A DNA stretch of 64,000 nt from Ancylomarina sp. DW003 (GTDB lineage: Bacteria; Bacteroidota; Bacteroidia; Bacteroidales; Marinifilaceae), in contig NZ_JAKJSD010000007.1 in the NCBI RefSeq assembly GCF_029029505.1, forward strand, positions 124,001-188,000. Direction: 5' to 3'. The notes below the pieces were generated by a model. That model saw only the letters and a list, made by a program, of their open reading frames with translations. It ran no database searches and was not told where the DNA came from. Numbering within the stretch: position 1 is the stretch's first letter; each line of letters begins with the position of its first letter. The translations under genes and the position numbers were made by a program. Of the stretch, positions 27,385 to 36,973 are shown piece by piece.

Positions 27385-28997
27385 AGAAATGTCTACAAGC
27401 TGAAATTCTATTAGAACTAATGTTAGATGTTAAGTTCGAAGAGAATGAAGATGAGATTCTTAAGAAGAGTTTACCTCTCTATCTGCGAAAGCTTAATTGT
27501 TTTTTAGCTTCTGTTCTCAAGAATGATAACAACAAGTTGGAACAGATGACTATTTTACCCTTTGCTGCAGGAAAATCAGATGATTGGATAAGGGTTAGAG
27601 CTTATTTTGTTGCCTTAGGTATTGAAGAAAGGGAGAGATGCCCACATTTAGTTTCTGATAATTTCTATTATTATGGTTTTTGTTTAAATGGCTATGGTTT
27701 GCTTGTATTAGGAAGGAAGAAAGCATTTGATGAATTTTTCTTGAAAGAATTACAAGCAGTTGTATATCATTTGGGAAAGGTTTTGATACAGTCTAAGGAA
27801 AAGAAAAGACGAGAGCGAGCAGAACAAAAATTAAGAATAAGCGAAAGTCGTTTATCTCTCCTGATGCAAGAATCGCCTTATATACTGGAAGTGTATGATG
27901 TCAACGGTTTTCAAATTTCAGTCAATAAAGCTTACGAGGAATTTTGGCAAGTTTCTTCTTCCGAAACTCTTAGAAAATTTAATGTATTACAGAGTGAAGT
28001 TGTGCGTAATACGGACATGATTAATTATATATCAAGAGCTTATGAAGGAGAAACGGTTTCTGTACCGGTTTATAAATTTAAGAAGCAAAGCAAGCATAAG
28101 AGAGATGATATAAATGATTATCGTTGGCTATCAACTCGCATCTATCCTTTAAAGAATAAGGACAATGAAGTTGAGTATATTACTGTTGTTCACGATGATG
28201 TTACAGACAGAATTTTAACAGAAAAAAAATTAATAATAGCAAAGGAAAAAGCTGAAGAAAGTGACCGTTTAAAATCGGCCTTTTTAACTAATATGAGTCA
28301 TGAGATTCGGACTCCTATGAATGGAATATTAGGATTTGCAGATTTATTGAAACAATCAAGTTTTGATAAAATAGATCAACATGATTTTATTGATCTTATT
28401 GAGAAAAGTAGTGTTCGAATGCTTGAAATTATAGATAATTTGATAAATATATCAAAAATTGAATCGGGACAAATGGAGCTTGATATCTCCACTTCAAATA
28501 TTAATAAGCTTATAGAACTAACTTACTCAGAGCATAGTAATAAAGCAATAGAAAAGGGTTTGAAGATATTAATTGTTAGTGTGTTACCCGAAAAAGAATC
28601 GATGGTTCGAACAGATTGCAATAAGCTGGTTGCTGTATTAAGCAAACTAATAAATAATGCAATAAAGTACACAAATAAAGGGCATATAGAAGTTAATGTG
28701 ATTAGGAAAGATAGTTTTTATGAGTTTTGCGTTAAAGATACAGGAATAGGAATATCAGAAGATAAACAGCAAGCTGTGTTTCATCGTTTTATTCAGGCTG
28801 ATATTGGTGATAGACGATCTTTTGAAGGAGCAGGCTTGGGCTTATCTATTTCTAAGGCTTATGTAGAAATGCTTGGAGGAAAAATTTGGATGAAAAGTAA
28901 ATTGAATAAAGGATCAGCCTTTTATTTTTCTATTCCGACTCAACTCTTTAATCAGAAAGAAACGACTGAAGAAATAGAGAAAGCAATTCAGGATTAG
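27378..28997 (+). CDS. PAS-containing histidine kinase paired with FIST protein
   Basis: A 539-residue cytoplasmic kinase without membrane helices. Residues 1-140 form an unassigned input domain. A PAS domain follows (ESRLSLLMQESPYILEVYDVNG to VVHDDVTDRI), then HisKA (SDRLKSAFLTNMSHEIRTPMNGILGFADLL) and HATPase_c (KLINNAIKYTNKGH, KDTGIGISEDK, GAGLGLSISKAYVEMLGG). There is no receiver domain and no response regulator next door, so it probably signals to an orphan regulator elsewhere. The start codon lies inside the FIST stop region. Confidence 0.92.
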   Translation: MVEKCLQAEILLELMLDVKFEENEDEILKKSLPLYLRKLNCFLASVLKNDNNKLEQMTILPFAAGKSDDWIRVRAYFVALGIEERERCPHLVSDNFYYYGFCLNGYGLLVLGRKKAFDEFFLKELQAVVYHLGKVLIQSKEKKRRERAEQKLRISESRLSLLMQESPYILEVYDVNGFQISVNKAYEEFWQVSSSETLRKFNVLQSEVVRNTDMINYISRAYEGETVSVPVYKFKKQSKHKRDDINDYRWLSTRIYPLKNKDNEVEYITVVHDDVTDRILTEKKLIIAKEKAEESDRLKSAFLTNMSHEIRTPMNGILGFADLLKQSSFDKIDQHDFIDLIEKSSVRMLEIIDNLINISKIESGQMELDISTSNINKLIELTYSEHSNKAIEKGLKILIVSVLPEKESMVRTDCNKLVAVLSKLINNAIKYTNKGHIEVNVIRKDSFYEFCVKDTGIGISEDKQQAVFHRFIQADIGDRRSFEGAGLGLSISKAYVEMLGGKIWMKSKLNKGSAFYFSIPTQLFNQKETTEEIEKAIQD

Positions 28998-29018
28998 TTG
29001 AGCGCAAATATTTTAAAG

Positions 29019-29049
29019 CTCATTGCGTTGTTTGTAATGAGTTTTTTTT
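29019..29049 (+). terminator. terminator after FIST-kinase operon
   Basis: Stem CTCATT / AATGAG with an 11-base loop, followed by eight T. Confidence 0.8.
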
Positions 29050-29127
29050 CATAAAAAAATATGAGAAATTTTACTTTTCCAGATATTGATATGATATTTT
29101 TATCTATAATTGTACTGAAAATACTAA

Positions 29128-29715
29128 ATGAGTTCAGTTATGGCAAAATCAGATAAAGCAGAAATTCAAGAGAAAGTAACCAAGATTGCTATGGATATGA
29201 TGTTGAAGTTTGGTCTTCGCGGATTGAATATGGTTGAGCTGGCTCGTGAATGTGGTTTGGCAAAAGCTACGCTTTATAAAATAATTGAAACAAAGGAAGA
29301 TCTCGTTCGGGAAATAGCTTTTGAGATATTTAATTTGAATATTGTTAAAATATTAGAACCATACCGTGTTAGTGATAATCCTGTTGAAGCTACCAGGCTA
29401 TTTCTAGATAACTATTTCAGTTATGCAATAACAGCTCAAAAGGTTTTAATTCAACAAATTTATAAAGAGTACCCATTAATAGAGAAAGATGTTGAAGAGA
29501 AATATCAGAAAGAGATGCAGATTGTTAACCAAAGATATCTCGAGTGGCAGGAAAAAGGATTAATTCGAAAAGATATAAATGTTGAGTACAGTATTGATGC
29601 TTTACAAGCTTTAAATGAATTTTATATCACGGGTCCATTTTCCGAAGAAGAAGCGATTGATCGTTTGAGAACTTCGTTTAGATGTATGTTTCTTGGTATG
29701 GGGATAAAGATTTAA
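29128..29715 (+). CDS. TetR-family repressor of the adjacent RND pump
   Basis: A 195-residue protein. The N-terminal TetR helix-turn-helix (residues about 10-55) reads VTKIAMDMMLKFGLRGLNMVELARECGLAKATLYKIIETKEDLV. The C-terminal helical ligand domain is divergent, as expected. A start at 29143 (MAKSDK) is also possible. The gene stands directly upstream of the adaptor-pump-TolC operon in the same direction, and two TGAAC/GTTCA dyads lie between them, so repression of the pump relieved by a pump substrate is likely. Confidence 0.9.
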   Translation: MSSVMAKSDKAEIQEKVTKIAMDMMLKFGLRGLNMVELARECGLAKATLYKIIETKEDLVREIAFEIFNLNIVKILEPYRVSDNPVEATRLFLDNYFSYAITAQKVLIQQIYKEYPLIEKDVEEKYQKEMQIVNQRYLEWQEKGLIRKDINVEYSIDALQALNEFYITGPFSEEEAIDRLRTSFRCMFLGMGIKI

Positions 29716-29781
29716 TATGCTTTAGTAAAATATGAAGGTAGGAGCTGTAAAGCTTCATTTTTTTACACATAAGTGAACTTG

Positions 29782-29800
29782 ATGAACCTTTTTAGTTCAT
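29782..29800 (+). promoter_or_regulatory. candidate TetR operator 1
   Basis: ATGAAC-N7-GTTCAT, a perfect 6-bp inverted repeat upstream of the RND operon. Confidence 0.5.
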
Positions 29801-29866
29801 TTAAGTATTTCATTTAGGTTGTAAACAGTAGAGAATAGTAGTCTCTATTATTTTTATTTATAAAAA

Positions 29867-29892
29867 TGAACTATTTAGACGCTTTTAGTTCA
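29867..29892 (+). promoter_or_regulatory. candidate TetR operator 2
   Basis: TGAACTA-N12-TAGTTCA, a perfect 7-bp inverted repeat ending just before the adaptor gene. It shares the TGAAC/GTTCA core with operator 1. Confidence 0.5.
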
Positions 29893-29909
29893 AAATGTTT
29901 TTTAGAACA

Positions 29910-30989
29910 ATGAAAATGAAAATTTCAAGAATGATGCTACTTGCATTGCTTCTTTCTGTGGGTATGTTCGCTTGTAAGAATAGGGGTGATGTTGTTAAGC
30001 AAGATGTTATCCAACCTGTAAAGGTGTTTAAAGTAGATGCAGAGAAGTCAAATCTTTTAAAAAAAGTTTTTACAGGTGTAGTGAAAGAATCGAGAGAAGT
30101 TAAATTGGCTTTTCAAATTCCGGGCCCTTTGGTAAAACTGAATGTAGATGAAGGTCAGTTTGTAAAGAAAGGAGATGTTGTTGCAATGCTTGATGAACGT
30201 GATTATCAGGTTCAGTTGGCATCAGCTAATGCAAACTTCGAAAATGCGAAACTCCAAGCGGAAAGATATACGGCCTTATTCGAGAAGAGAAGTACCTCGA
30301 AAAGTGTTTACGACCAGATGCAAGCCGCTTTTAAATTAGCTAAGGCACAAAAGGATGCGGCAGAAAATGCCTTGAATGATACTCAAATCAGAGCTCCATT
30401 TTCCGGATATGTACAGTCTATGTTTGTCGAGAACTTTGAAAAAGTTGGAGCAGGACAACCTATCATTTCCTTACTTGACTTAAATAACTTGGAACTGGCA
30501 GTTGCTCTTAGCGAGAATGATTTTATTCAGAATAAACTTTTTACAAAATTTCAATGTCAATTTGAGAATTTCCCAAATAAAAAGCTTGATCTAAAACTGA
30601 TTGATATAGAGAAGAAACCGAACGGAGATAATTTCTATAAAATGCGACTGAAAATTGATACTAAAAATATGCAGATCGTTCCGGGTATGGTCGCAAGTGT
30701 GAGCACTTATCTGAAAACTGAGAAGAATGGTATGCAAAAAGTACCATCGGGGTCTGTTTTTAGCGAAAAAGGTAGATCTTATGTTTGGAAATTTAACCCA
30801 ACAAAGAAATGCGTTGAGCGAAAAGAAGTGATATTAAAGAGTTTTGACTCAAATGGTATGATTTCTATTGAAAAAGGTGTTTCAAATGGAGACTTTATCG
30901 TTTCTGCTGGCATTCATAGCTTAAGGGAAGGACAGAAAGTGAAAATGCTAAGTAAGAAAACAAACTCTAATATAGGAGGACAACTATGA
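29910..30989 (+). CDS. RND efflux periplasmic adaptor lipoprotein
   Basis: A 359-residue membrane fusion protein. It begins with a lipoprotein signal peptide (MMLLALLLSVGMFAC), and several in-frame ATGs precede it; I chose 29910, with 29895 also possible. The family order is present: a first beta-barrel strand, the lipoyl half-motif VKLAFQIPGPLVKLNVDEGQFVKKGDVVAMLDERDYQ, an alpha-hairpin (about residues 90-145), the second lipoyl half (NDTQIRAPFSGYVQSMFVENFEKVGAGQPI), and C-terminal beta-barrel and membrane-proximal domains. It joins the inner-membrane pump to the TolC channel. It overlaps the pump gene by 4 bases. Confidence 0.93.
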   Translation: MKMKISRMMLLALLLSVGMFACKNRGDVVKQDVIQPVKVFKVDAEKSNLLKKVFTGVVKESREVKLAFQIPGPLVKLNVDEGQFVKKGDVVAMLDERDYQVQLASANANFENAKLQAERYTALFEKRSTSKSVYDQMQAAFKLAKAQKDAAENALNDTQIRAPFSGYVQSMFVENFEKVGAGQPIISLLDLNNLELAVALSENDFIQNKLFTKFQCQFENFPNKKLDLKLIDIEKKPNGDNFYKMRLKIDTKNMQIVPGMVASVSTYLKTEKNGMQKVPSGSVFSEKGRSYVWKFNPTKKCVERKEVILKSFDSNGMISIEKGVSNGDFIVSAGIHSLREGQKVKMLSKKTNSNIGGQL

Positions 30990-33900
30990 ATATTACAGAG
31001 GCTATTCTAAAACAGCGCAAGGTGCTGTTAGTAGCACTTATAGCCATTGTATTTGGAGGTATATTCTCTTTTCAAAAAATGAGTAAGCTCGAGGATGCTG
31101 AAATTACGGTTAAATCTGCCTTGATAATAACGCAATATCCGGGAGCTTCTCAACATGAAGTTGAACTACGCGTGACCGATATACTTGAGACGGCTATTCA
31201 GTCAATGGATAATATTGATAATATCGAGTCTCGTTCAATGGCAGGGTATTCAGAAATTACTGTGAATATAAAAACAAGTTTAGTTTCTGCTCAGTTACCA
31301 CAAGTTTGGGATTTATTAAGAAGAAAAGTCAATGATACTCAAATATACCTTCCACAGGGAGCGTCTCATTCTATGGTTTTTGATGATTATGGTGATGTAT
31401 ATGGGATATTTCTGGCTTTGAGTGGAGACGGTTTCTCAAATGAGGAATTACAAGATTATGCTCGGTATATTAAAAGAGAAGTGCTTTTGGTTGATGGTGT
31501 AAAACGTATCAATTTATATGGAGAGCAGAGAAATTGTGTCAATATTGAATTATCTCAGGAGAAAATGGCTTTTCTTGGTGTACATCCTTATAAAGTAGTT
31601 GAACTGCTTAATAATCAAAATAAAATCATCGATCCGGGAAGTTTGAAGTTAGGAACAGACCGTGTTCGCATTGCATCTGATGGAAGTTTTCATCAGTTAG
31701 ATGACCTGAAAAACCTATTGGTATCAGGAAGTGGTGCTAACTCAGTTTACCTAAAGGATATTGCAAGGGTAAAAAAAGATATTGTTGAGCCTTTTTCCAA
31801 TAAATTGAAATACAATCAGGCACCAGCAATTGGTGTAGCTATAGCCATGGAAAGTGGTGGGAATGTGATTAAACTGGGAGAACAAATTCAGGAGAGACTG
31901 GATGAGTTAAAAGTTAACTTGCCTGTTGGAATAGAATTGAACCGAGTTTTTTATCAGCCAGAAAGAGTAAGTTCGGCAATTGAAGTATTTATGATCAATC
32001 TAATTGAGTCAGTACTGATTGTAGTAATTGTTCTTTTATTCGCCATGGGCTTCCGAACAGGTCTTTTGATTGGTAGTGGTTTGATATTTACCATATTGGC
32101 AACTTTTATTGTCATGTTGAGTTTTGATATTGCTTTACAAAGAGTTAGCCTTGGTGCCATTATTGTCGCCATGGGGATGCTTGTTGATAATGCAATTGTA
32201 ATAGCAGACGGCATTTTGATTGATTTAAAAAAGGGAGTCCGTCGTCAGGAGGCATTGACAAAAACTTCGAAGCAAACAACCATGCCACTTCTGGGAGCAA
32301 CATTAGTTGCAGTTTTAGCATTTCTACCTATTTATCTTTCACCAGATGCAACAGGGGAATTTTGTGCTAGTTTGTTTATTGTTATTGCTGTTTCCTTATT
32401 TATTAGCTGGTTATTGGCATTGACACAGACACCTTATTTTTGCGATTTATTTTTAAAAGGAAAGAAGTATTCAAAGGATGAAAATGATAATTCAGATCCA
32501 TACTCAGGTAAGTTTTATAAATTGTTTCGGGCCTTTATAAAATACGCTTTGCATCATAAAATCGCAATCATAACAATTACAATTGGGCTATTCGTTTCTT
32601 CAATATTTGTGTTCTCAAATGTGAAACAATTGTTTATGCCAAACTTGGCTTACAATCAGTTTATTGTGGAATATTTCTTGCCGGATGGTACTGATATAAC
32701 TACAGTTGAAAAAGAATTAAGTGAGCTTGAGGAATATTTGCTTAAACAAGAGGATGTTATGAGTGTGACAACCAGTTTGGGAGCTACACCTGCAAGATAT
32801 ACTCTGGTAAGGCCTTTTACCAACAATAAGAGCAGTTATGGTGAATTAATTGTTGATACAAAGGATTACGAAGGAACAAAGAGATTTGGTGCAGCATTGC
32901 AGGACTATGTTGCTAAGAATTACTCATGGGCAAGATGTCGTGTTCGATATTACAACCCAATTTCATCAGAATATATGATTGAGGCAAAATTCTCGGGTCC
33001 GGATCCGGAGGTGCTTCGAAGTTTATCTGATAAGGCTGAGAAGATTATGGAAGCAGAACCTACAGCTGTCATGGTAACTAACAATTGGAAGAACAAAGTA
33101 AAGGTTTGGAATCCTAAATTCTCTCAAGCTCAGGCAAGAGGTGCTAATATTACGCGTTCTGATGTGTCAAACGCTTTAGCTTGCGCTACAACCGGTTTGC
33201 CAATTGGTTTGTTTCATCAGGATGATGATATGTTACCAATTTTGTTAAAAACCAAAGTTGATAAGGATAAGTACGTTGAAGCTTTAGAAAATACACCGAT
33301 TTGGGGTAATAATCCTCATAGTATTCCTTTGCGTCAGGTCGTTTCAGATATTTCCATTGATTTTGAAAACCCAACAATCAAAAGATACAATCGTAGAAGA
33401 GCTATTATGGCGCAATGTGATCCTGCGAAGGGTTATAATGCACCTGATGTCTTTGTAAAACTGCAAAAAAATATTGAAGCCATTCCATTACCCGAAGGCT
33501 ATAATCTGGAATGGTTAGGAGAACATAAGAAAAGTAAGGATGCACAAGATAGTATGGGTAAGTTTTTGCCTCTTGCATTTTTCTTAATGGTATTTATTAT
33601 TCTCTTGTTATTTAATAATTTCCGTCAGCCTATAATTATTCTTAGTGTTCTGCCTCTCGCTTTTATAGGGGTGAGTTACGGGTTGTTTATTACAGGAAAA
33701 GCATTTGGTTTTATGGCTATTCTGGGGACGCTTGGCCTAATGGGAATGATGATTAAGAATGCGGTTGTCCTTCTCGATCAAATTAATTTAGAGACAAAAG
33801 ATGGTAAAGATATTGCACACGCTATTATTGATTCAGCAGTTTCAAGAATGCGACCAGTTGTAATGGCTTCCTTTACAACAATATTGGGGATGATTCCTTT

Positions 33901-34042
33901 AATTTCAGATGAGTTGTTTGGAGGCATGGCGGTAGCTATCATGTTTGGATTATTAATTGGTTCAGTTATTACACTGGTTGTTGTGCCGGTACTTTATGCC
34001 CTGTTTTATAAGGTGTCAACCCAAAATATCATGAACTTATAA
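30986..34042 (+). CDS. RND-family efflux pump, inner-membrane subunit
   Basis: A 1018-residue proton-driven transporter of the AcrB/HAE1 type, close to the usual length. There are two sets of six membrane helices separated by large periplasmic loops. The proton-relay Asp lies in GMLVDNAIVIADGI (helix 4) and the conserved Lys in MMIKNAVVLLDQ (helix 10). Other signatures are the N-terminal TQYPGAS and the C-terminal PLISDELFGGMAVAIMFGLL. It exports drugs, detergents or metabolites with the flanking adaptor and TolC. The exact substrate is unknown. Confidence 0.95.
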   Translation: MNITEAILKQRKVLLVALIAIVFGGIFSFQKMSKLEDAEITVKSALIITQYPGASQHEVELRVTDILETAIQSMDNIDNIESRSMAGYSEITVNIKTSLVSAQLPQVWDLLRRKVNDTQIYLPQGASHSMVFDDYGDVYGIFLALSGDGFSNEELQDYARYIKREVLLVDGVKRINLYGEQRNCVNIELSQEKMAFLGVHPYKVVELLNNQNKIIDPGSLKLGTDRVRIASDGSFHQLDDLKNLLVSGSGANSVYLKDIARVKKDIVEPFSNKLKYNQAPAIGVAIAMESGGNVIKLGEQIQERLDELKVNLPVGIELNRVFYQPERVSSAIEVFMINLIESVLIVVIVLLFAMGFRTGLLIGSGLIFTILATFIVMLSFDIALQRVSLGAIIVAMGMLVDNAIVIADGILIDLKKGVRRQEALTKTSKQTTMPLLGATLVAVLAFLPIYLSPDATGEFCASLFIVIAVSLFISWLLALTQTPYFCDLFLKGKKYSKDENDNSDPYSGKFYKLFRAFIKYALHHKIAIITITIGLFVSSIFVFSNVKQLFMPNLAYNQFIVEYFLPDGTDITTVEKELSELEEYLLKQEDVMSVTTSLGATPARYTLVRPFTNNKSSYGELIVDTKDYEGTKRFGAALQDYVAKNYSWARCRVRYYNPISSEYMIEAKFSGPDPEVLRSLSDKAEKIMEAEPTAVMVTNNWKNKVKVWNPKFSQAQARGANITRSDVSNALACATTGLPIGLFHQDDDMLPILLKTKVDKDKYVEALENTPIWGNNPHSIPLRQVVSDISIDFENPTIKRYNRRRAIMAQCDPAKGYNAPDVFVKLQKNIEAIPLPEGYNLEWLGEHKKSKDAQDSMGKFLPLAFFLMVFIILLLFNNFRQPIIILSVLPLAFIGVSYGLFITGKAFGFMAILGTLGLMGMMIKNAVVLLDQINLETKDGKDIAHAIIDSAVSRMRPVVMASFTTILGMIPLISDELFGGMAVAIMFGLLIGSVITLVVVPVLYALFYKVSTQNIMNL

Positions 34043-34059
34043 AGAGAATTAAGAGATCG

Positions 34060-35424
34060 ATGAAAAAGATATCTAGTTTAATATTTCTTAGCTTGATTTT
34101 AATTCAAGCTATGGGACAAGAAAAACTCTCGCTTAAGGAGAGTCGAAAACTGGCATTGGAGTACAACCAGAAAATAAAGATTGCCGATCAGTTGATTTCT
34201 GAAAATCAATCCAATGTGAAGTTTGCTTTTACACACTTTTTACCTAATCTGTCAGCCGCAGGTTCGTACAATTATTATCACGATATAGACGATATTAGTT
34301 TGCCTGGTGGTTTTTTGAAAACAGCAAGTAGTTTAGCAGAAGCACAACAAGGAAATTTCACCGGAACAAGTGATGTTTACATGCCCGGGTTTAATTTGGA
34401 AATGGGGAATATAGACTACCATTCTGCAAATTTACAGCTTTCTCAGCCTATTTATATGGGAGGAAAAGTCAGAAGTGCTTATTCAATGAGCAAGTTGGGA
34501 TCTGAAATTTCAATCTACAATAAAAAGCTACAAACTAGTGATGTTATACTTGAAACAGATCAGGCTTACTGGAATTTGGTTTCGGTGAAAGAGAAGGTAT
34601 CATTGGCAAAGAAATATGTTATTATGCTTTCAATTTTGGTTCAAGACCTAAAGAATGCTTATGACCTGGAGATAACAACTAAGAACGAGCTATTGAAGGC
34701 TCAAGTACAATTGAACCAAGCTCGATTAGATTTGTTTCGAACAGAGAATGGCTATGTTTTATCTCAGATGTCTTTGTGCCAGGTTATTGGTAAAGATTTA
34801 AAAAGCGATGTCATTGCAACAGATACAAATATTCAGGTGAATAAGAATGTTGTTAGGGCAGATTACATGCAAAAAGCTTTGCAAAACCGTCCTGAACTCC
34901 TGATGCAATCGAAACAAGTGGAAATATCGAGAGAGCAAGTGAAATATGCTCAGGCAGATTATTTACCTCAGGTAGGCGTTGGTGCTTCTTACTCACACAT
35001 GAGTAAAATAAATAAAATGATTGGATCATCAAACATGCTGATAGTTCAGGCTAATGTGGCGATACCAATTTTTCACTGGCAGGAAAGAAAGCACAAGATG
35101 GCCACGGCTCGGTTCAAAAGTAAGCAAATTGAGTTAGAGATGGACAGAACAGAAGACTTAATAAGCCTTGAAGTGCAACAAAACTATTTTCGATTGCAGG
35201 AAGCTTTTCAGCAGATTGAATTGGCTAAAATTTCGATGGATCAGGCCAATGAAAATGTTGAGCTTACAAAAAATAGTTTTTATGAGGGCTTGGCTAATAC
35301 AAGAGAACTTCTCGATGCTCAGGCATTTTGGCAGAAAGCTCACTGTGAGTTGATTGATTCTAAAATTAATTACAAACTAAGTGAGATTGAATTTAAGAAA
35401 TCGATAGGAGATATCGAAATATAA
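34060..35424 (+). CDS. TolC-family outer-membrane efflux channel
   Basis: A 454-residue outer-membrane factor with a signal peptide (residues 1-19, IQAMGQ) and two OEP repeats of long helices and short beta-strands. Seen are LSLKESRKLALEYNQKIKIAD, ANLQLSQPIYMGGKVRSAYSMSK, KEKVSLAKKYVIMLSILVQDLKNAYD, and in the second half NRPELLMQSKQVEISREQVKYAQADYLPQVGVGASY. It completes the tripartite pump. It begins 17 bases after the pump gene. Confidence 0.93.
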   Translation: MKKISSLIFLSLILIQAMGQEKLSLKESRKLALEYNQKIKIADQLISENQSNVKFAFTHFLPNLSAAGSYNYYHDIDDISLPGGFLKTASSLAEAQQGNFTGTSDVYMPGFNLEMGNIDYHSANLQLSQPIYMGGKVRSAYSMSKLGSEISIYNKKLQTSDVILETDQAYWNLVSVKEKVSLAKKYVIMLSILVQDLKNAYDLEITTKNELLKAQVQLNQARLDLFRTENGYVLSQMSLCQVIGKDLKSDVIATDTNIQVNKNVVRADYMQKALQNRPELLMQSKQVEISREQVKYAQADYLPQVGVGASYSHMSKINKMIGSSNMLIVQANVAIPIFHWQERKHKMATARFKSKQIELEMDRTEDLISLEVQQNYFRLQEAFQQIELAKISMDQANENVELTKNSFYEGLANTRELLDAQAFWQKAHCELIDSKINYKLSEIEFKKSIGDIEI

Positions 35425-35434
35425 AACAAATAGA

Positions 35435-35501
35435 ACGTGGCCGAATCAATCCTGTAGGATGATTAAATTGGTTGTGGTGATTCAATTAGATTCGGTCGCG
35501 T
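35435..35501 (+). other. long structured hairpin between tolC and small gene
   Basis: A 13-bp outer stem (35435-35447 with 35489-35501, two G-T wobbles; core GGCCGAATC / GATTCGGTC) encloses a small ATCCT-GT-AGGAT hairpin. It may end the pump transcript or act as a processing/leader structure for the two genes that follow; the T-run is poor. Confidence 0.45.
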
Positions 35502-35515
35502 TTCATTCATTTATT

Positions 35516-35716
35516 ATGAATTCGAAAGATAATACAAAAGAACGTGAGGGTTTGTTTCAGATTGCTTTATCGAAACTCGAAATTGCTTCAAAAGAGAATT
35601 TAAATATCATTATTAGCCATCTTTTTCATTTAAAGGTTAATGATGACTTTGTCATTAACTCGCCTCGTGAGGTTGAAGAACTCGTTACTTACATTAACAA
35701 ACATGAGAATTTATAA
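35516..35716 (+). CDS. small conserved-looking protein upstream of cyclase
   Basis: A 66-residue soluble protein starting MNSKDNTKEREG. The ATG at 35516 is preferred because the longer frame from 35459 runs into the hairpin. It is predicted helical (LFQIALSKLEIASKENLNIIISHLFHLK), with a polar C-terminus (SPREVEELVTYINKHENL). It overlaps the cyclase gene by 14 bases, which suggests translational coupling and a partner role. I do not recognise a family. Confidence 0.5.
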   Translation: MNSKDNTKEREGLFQIALSKLEIASKENLNIIISHLFHLKVNDDFVINSPREVEELVTYINKHENL

Positions 35717-36842
35717 TTGGAGAATCACATTAAAAGCATTAAGCATTTACTTCCTCTCGATGGTATTGACATGGATGATTGCTTTTTTCTTTTTACTGGT
35801 TTTTCAGATTGAGAATTCTACTGCGTTTCCGAATTATTTGACTGAACATCTGCAAATGATCTTATGGTCAGGCTCAATTTCGGGTGTAACCTGGGGCGTA
35901 ATATTTAAGGTCAGACAATCTGTAAAGAAATATATCCCCTCTTACTTTTTGAATATATCGGTGAGTTTGGTGATGAATATTTTCGGTGCATACACCTTGC
36001 TGTATTGTATGTTCCACATAGAAAGCTTTTTCACTATGAAAGAGTTTCCCAGAACTTATCTGCAATTAATAGCGTTTTATAGTTCGCCAATGTTCTATGT
36101 TATTTTGATTTATTTTTTTATCGTAGGGATATTAATTGAAATCTTTTATGATGTGGACTCGAAGTTAGGTAAGGGTGTTTTTGTAAAATTATTGCTGGGG
36201 CGTTATTTTAAACCGAAAGAGGTCGAGCGTATTTTTCTTTTCATGGATTTAAAATCATCGACACATTATGCTGAGAAATTAGGCCATTTTAAATATAGCC
36301 GGCTAATTCAGGACTGTTTTAAAGATCTGACCTGCGCCGTAAAGAAAAATAGAGCTGAAATTTATCAATATGTGGGTGATGAAGCGGTTTTAATCTGGAA
36401 AGTAAAGCAAGGCTTAAAAGAGAACAGGTGTTTAAAGCTGTTTTTTGACTTTAGAAAAACCATTGAGAGCAGGAAGAACTATTATCAGAAAGAATATGGT
36501 ATGTTGCCAATTTTTAAAGCTGGGGCTCACATCGGAAAAGTAATGCTTGCAGAGGTTGGAGAGCTTAAATCGGAAATTGCGTATCATGGTGATGCAATTA
36601 ATACAGCTGCCCGTATTCAAGCTCAGTGTAATTCATATCGATCAAAACTCTTAATTTCTATAGATTTACTTGAAATGCTAAATAATGATAATGGAGAACT
36701 TGATGGGTTTATAAATTTGAAGCCTGTTCTTTTATCAGGTAAAGAAATACCTGTAGAGATATATGCATATAAGGAGAAAAAACAAGCCTCAAATGGGAGC
36801 GATTATGAAATAGGTGAATACATGAATGCTTGGTTGAATTAA
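35703..36842 (+). CDS. membrane-bound class III adenylate/guanylate cyclase
   Basis: A 379-residue protein starting MRIYNW. It has four hydrophobic segments in residues 1-150, then a class III cyclase catalytic domain. The metal-binding Asp is in FLFMDLKSSTHYAEKLGH and the second in YQYVGDEAVLIW. The later helix GDAINTAARIQAQC carries the conserved Asn/Arg used in catalysis. It is expected to make cAMP or cGMP in response to a membrane signal; the substrate-defining residues cannot be assigned with certainty. It follows the RND pump operon and the small gene at 35516. Confidence 0.88.
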   Translation: MRIYNWRITLKALSIYFLSMVLTWMIAFFFLLVFQIENSTAFPNYLTEHLQMILWSGSISGVTWGVIFKVRQSVKKYIPSYFLNISVSLVMNIFGAYTLLYCMFHIESFFTMKEFPRTYLQLIAFYSSPMFYVILIYFFIVGILIEIFYDVDSKLGKGVFVKLLLGRYFKPKEVERIFLFMDLKSSTHYAEKLGHFKYSRLIQDCFKDLTCAVKKNRAEIYQYVGDEAVLIWKVKQGLKENRCLKLFFDFRKTIESRKNYYQKEYGMLPIFKAGAHIGKVMLAEVGELKSEIAYHGDAINTAARIQAQCNSYRSKLLISIDLLEMLNNDNGELDGFINLKPVLLSGKEIPVEIYAYKEKKQASNGSDYEIGEYMNAWLN

Positions 36843-36860
36843 GATTTCTTAAAATATTTG

Positions 36861-36890
36861 AAGCTGTAGTCTATGGAGTACAGCTTTTTT
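36861..36890 (+). terminator. terminator after cyclase
   Basis: Stem AAGCTGTA / TACAGCTT with a 10-base loop and a T-run. Confidence 0.8.
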
Positions 36891-36973
36891 ATTTATTAGA
36901 AAGGTGAGTCTCTTTTGAGCGGATTCTTTTTCTTTGTAGTAAGAAACGATTCTAGAATATAGATTAAAAGTGG

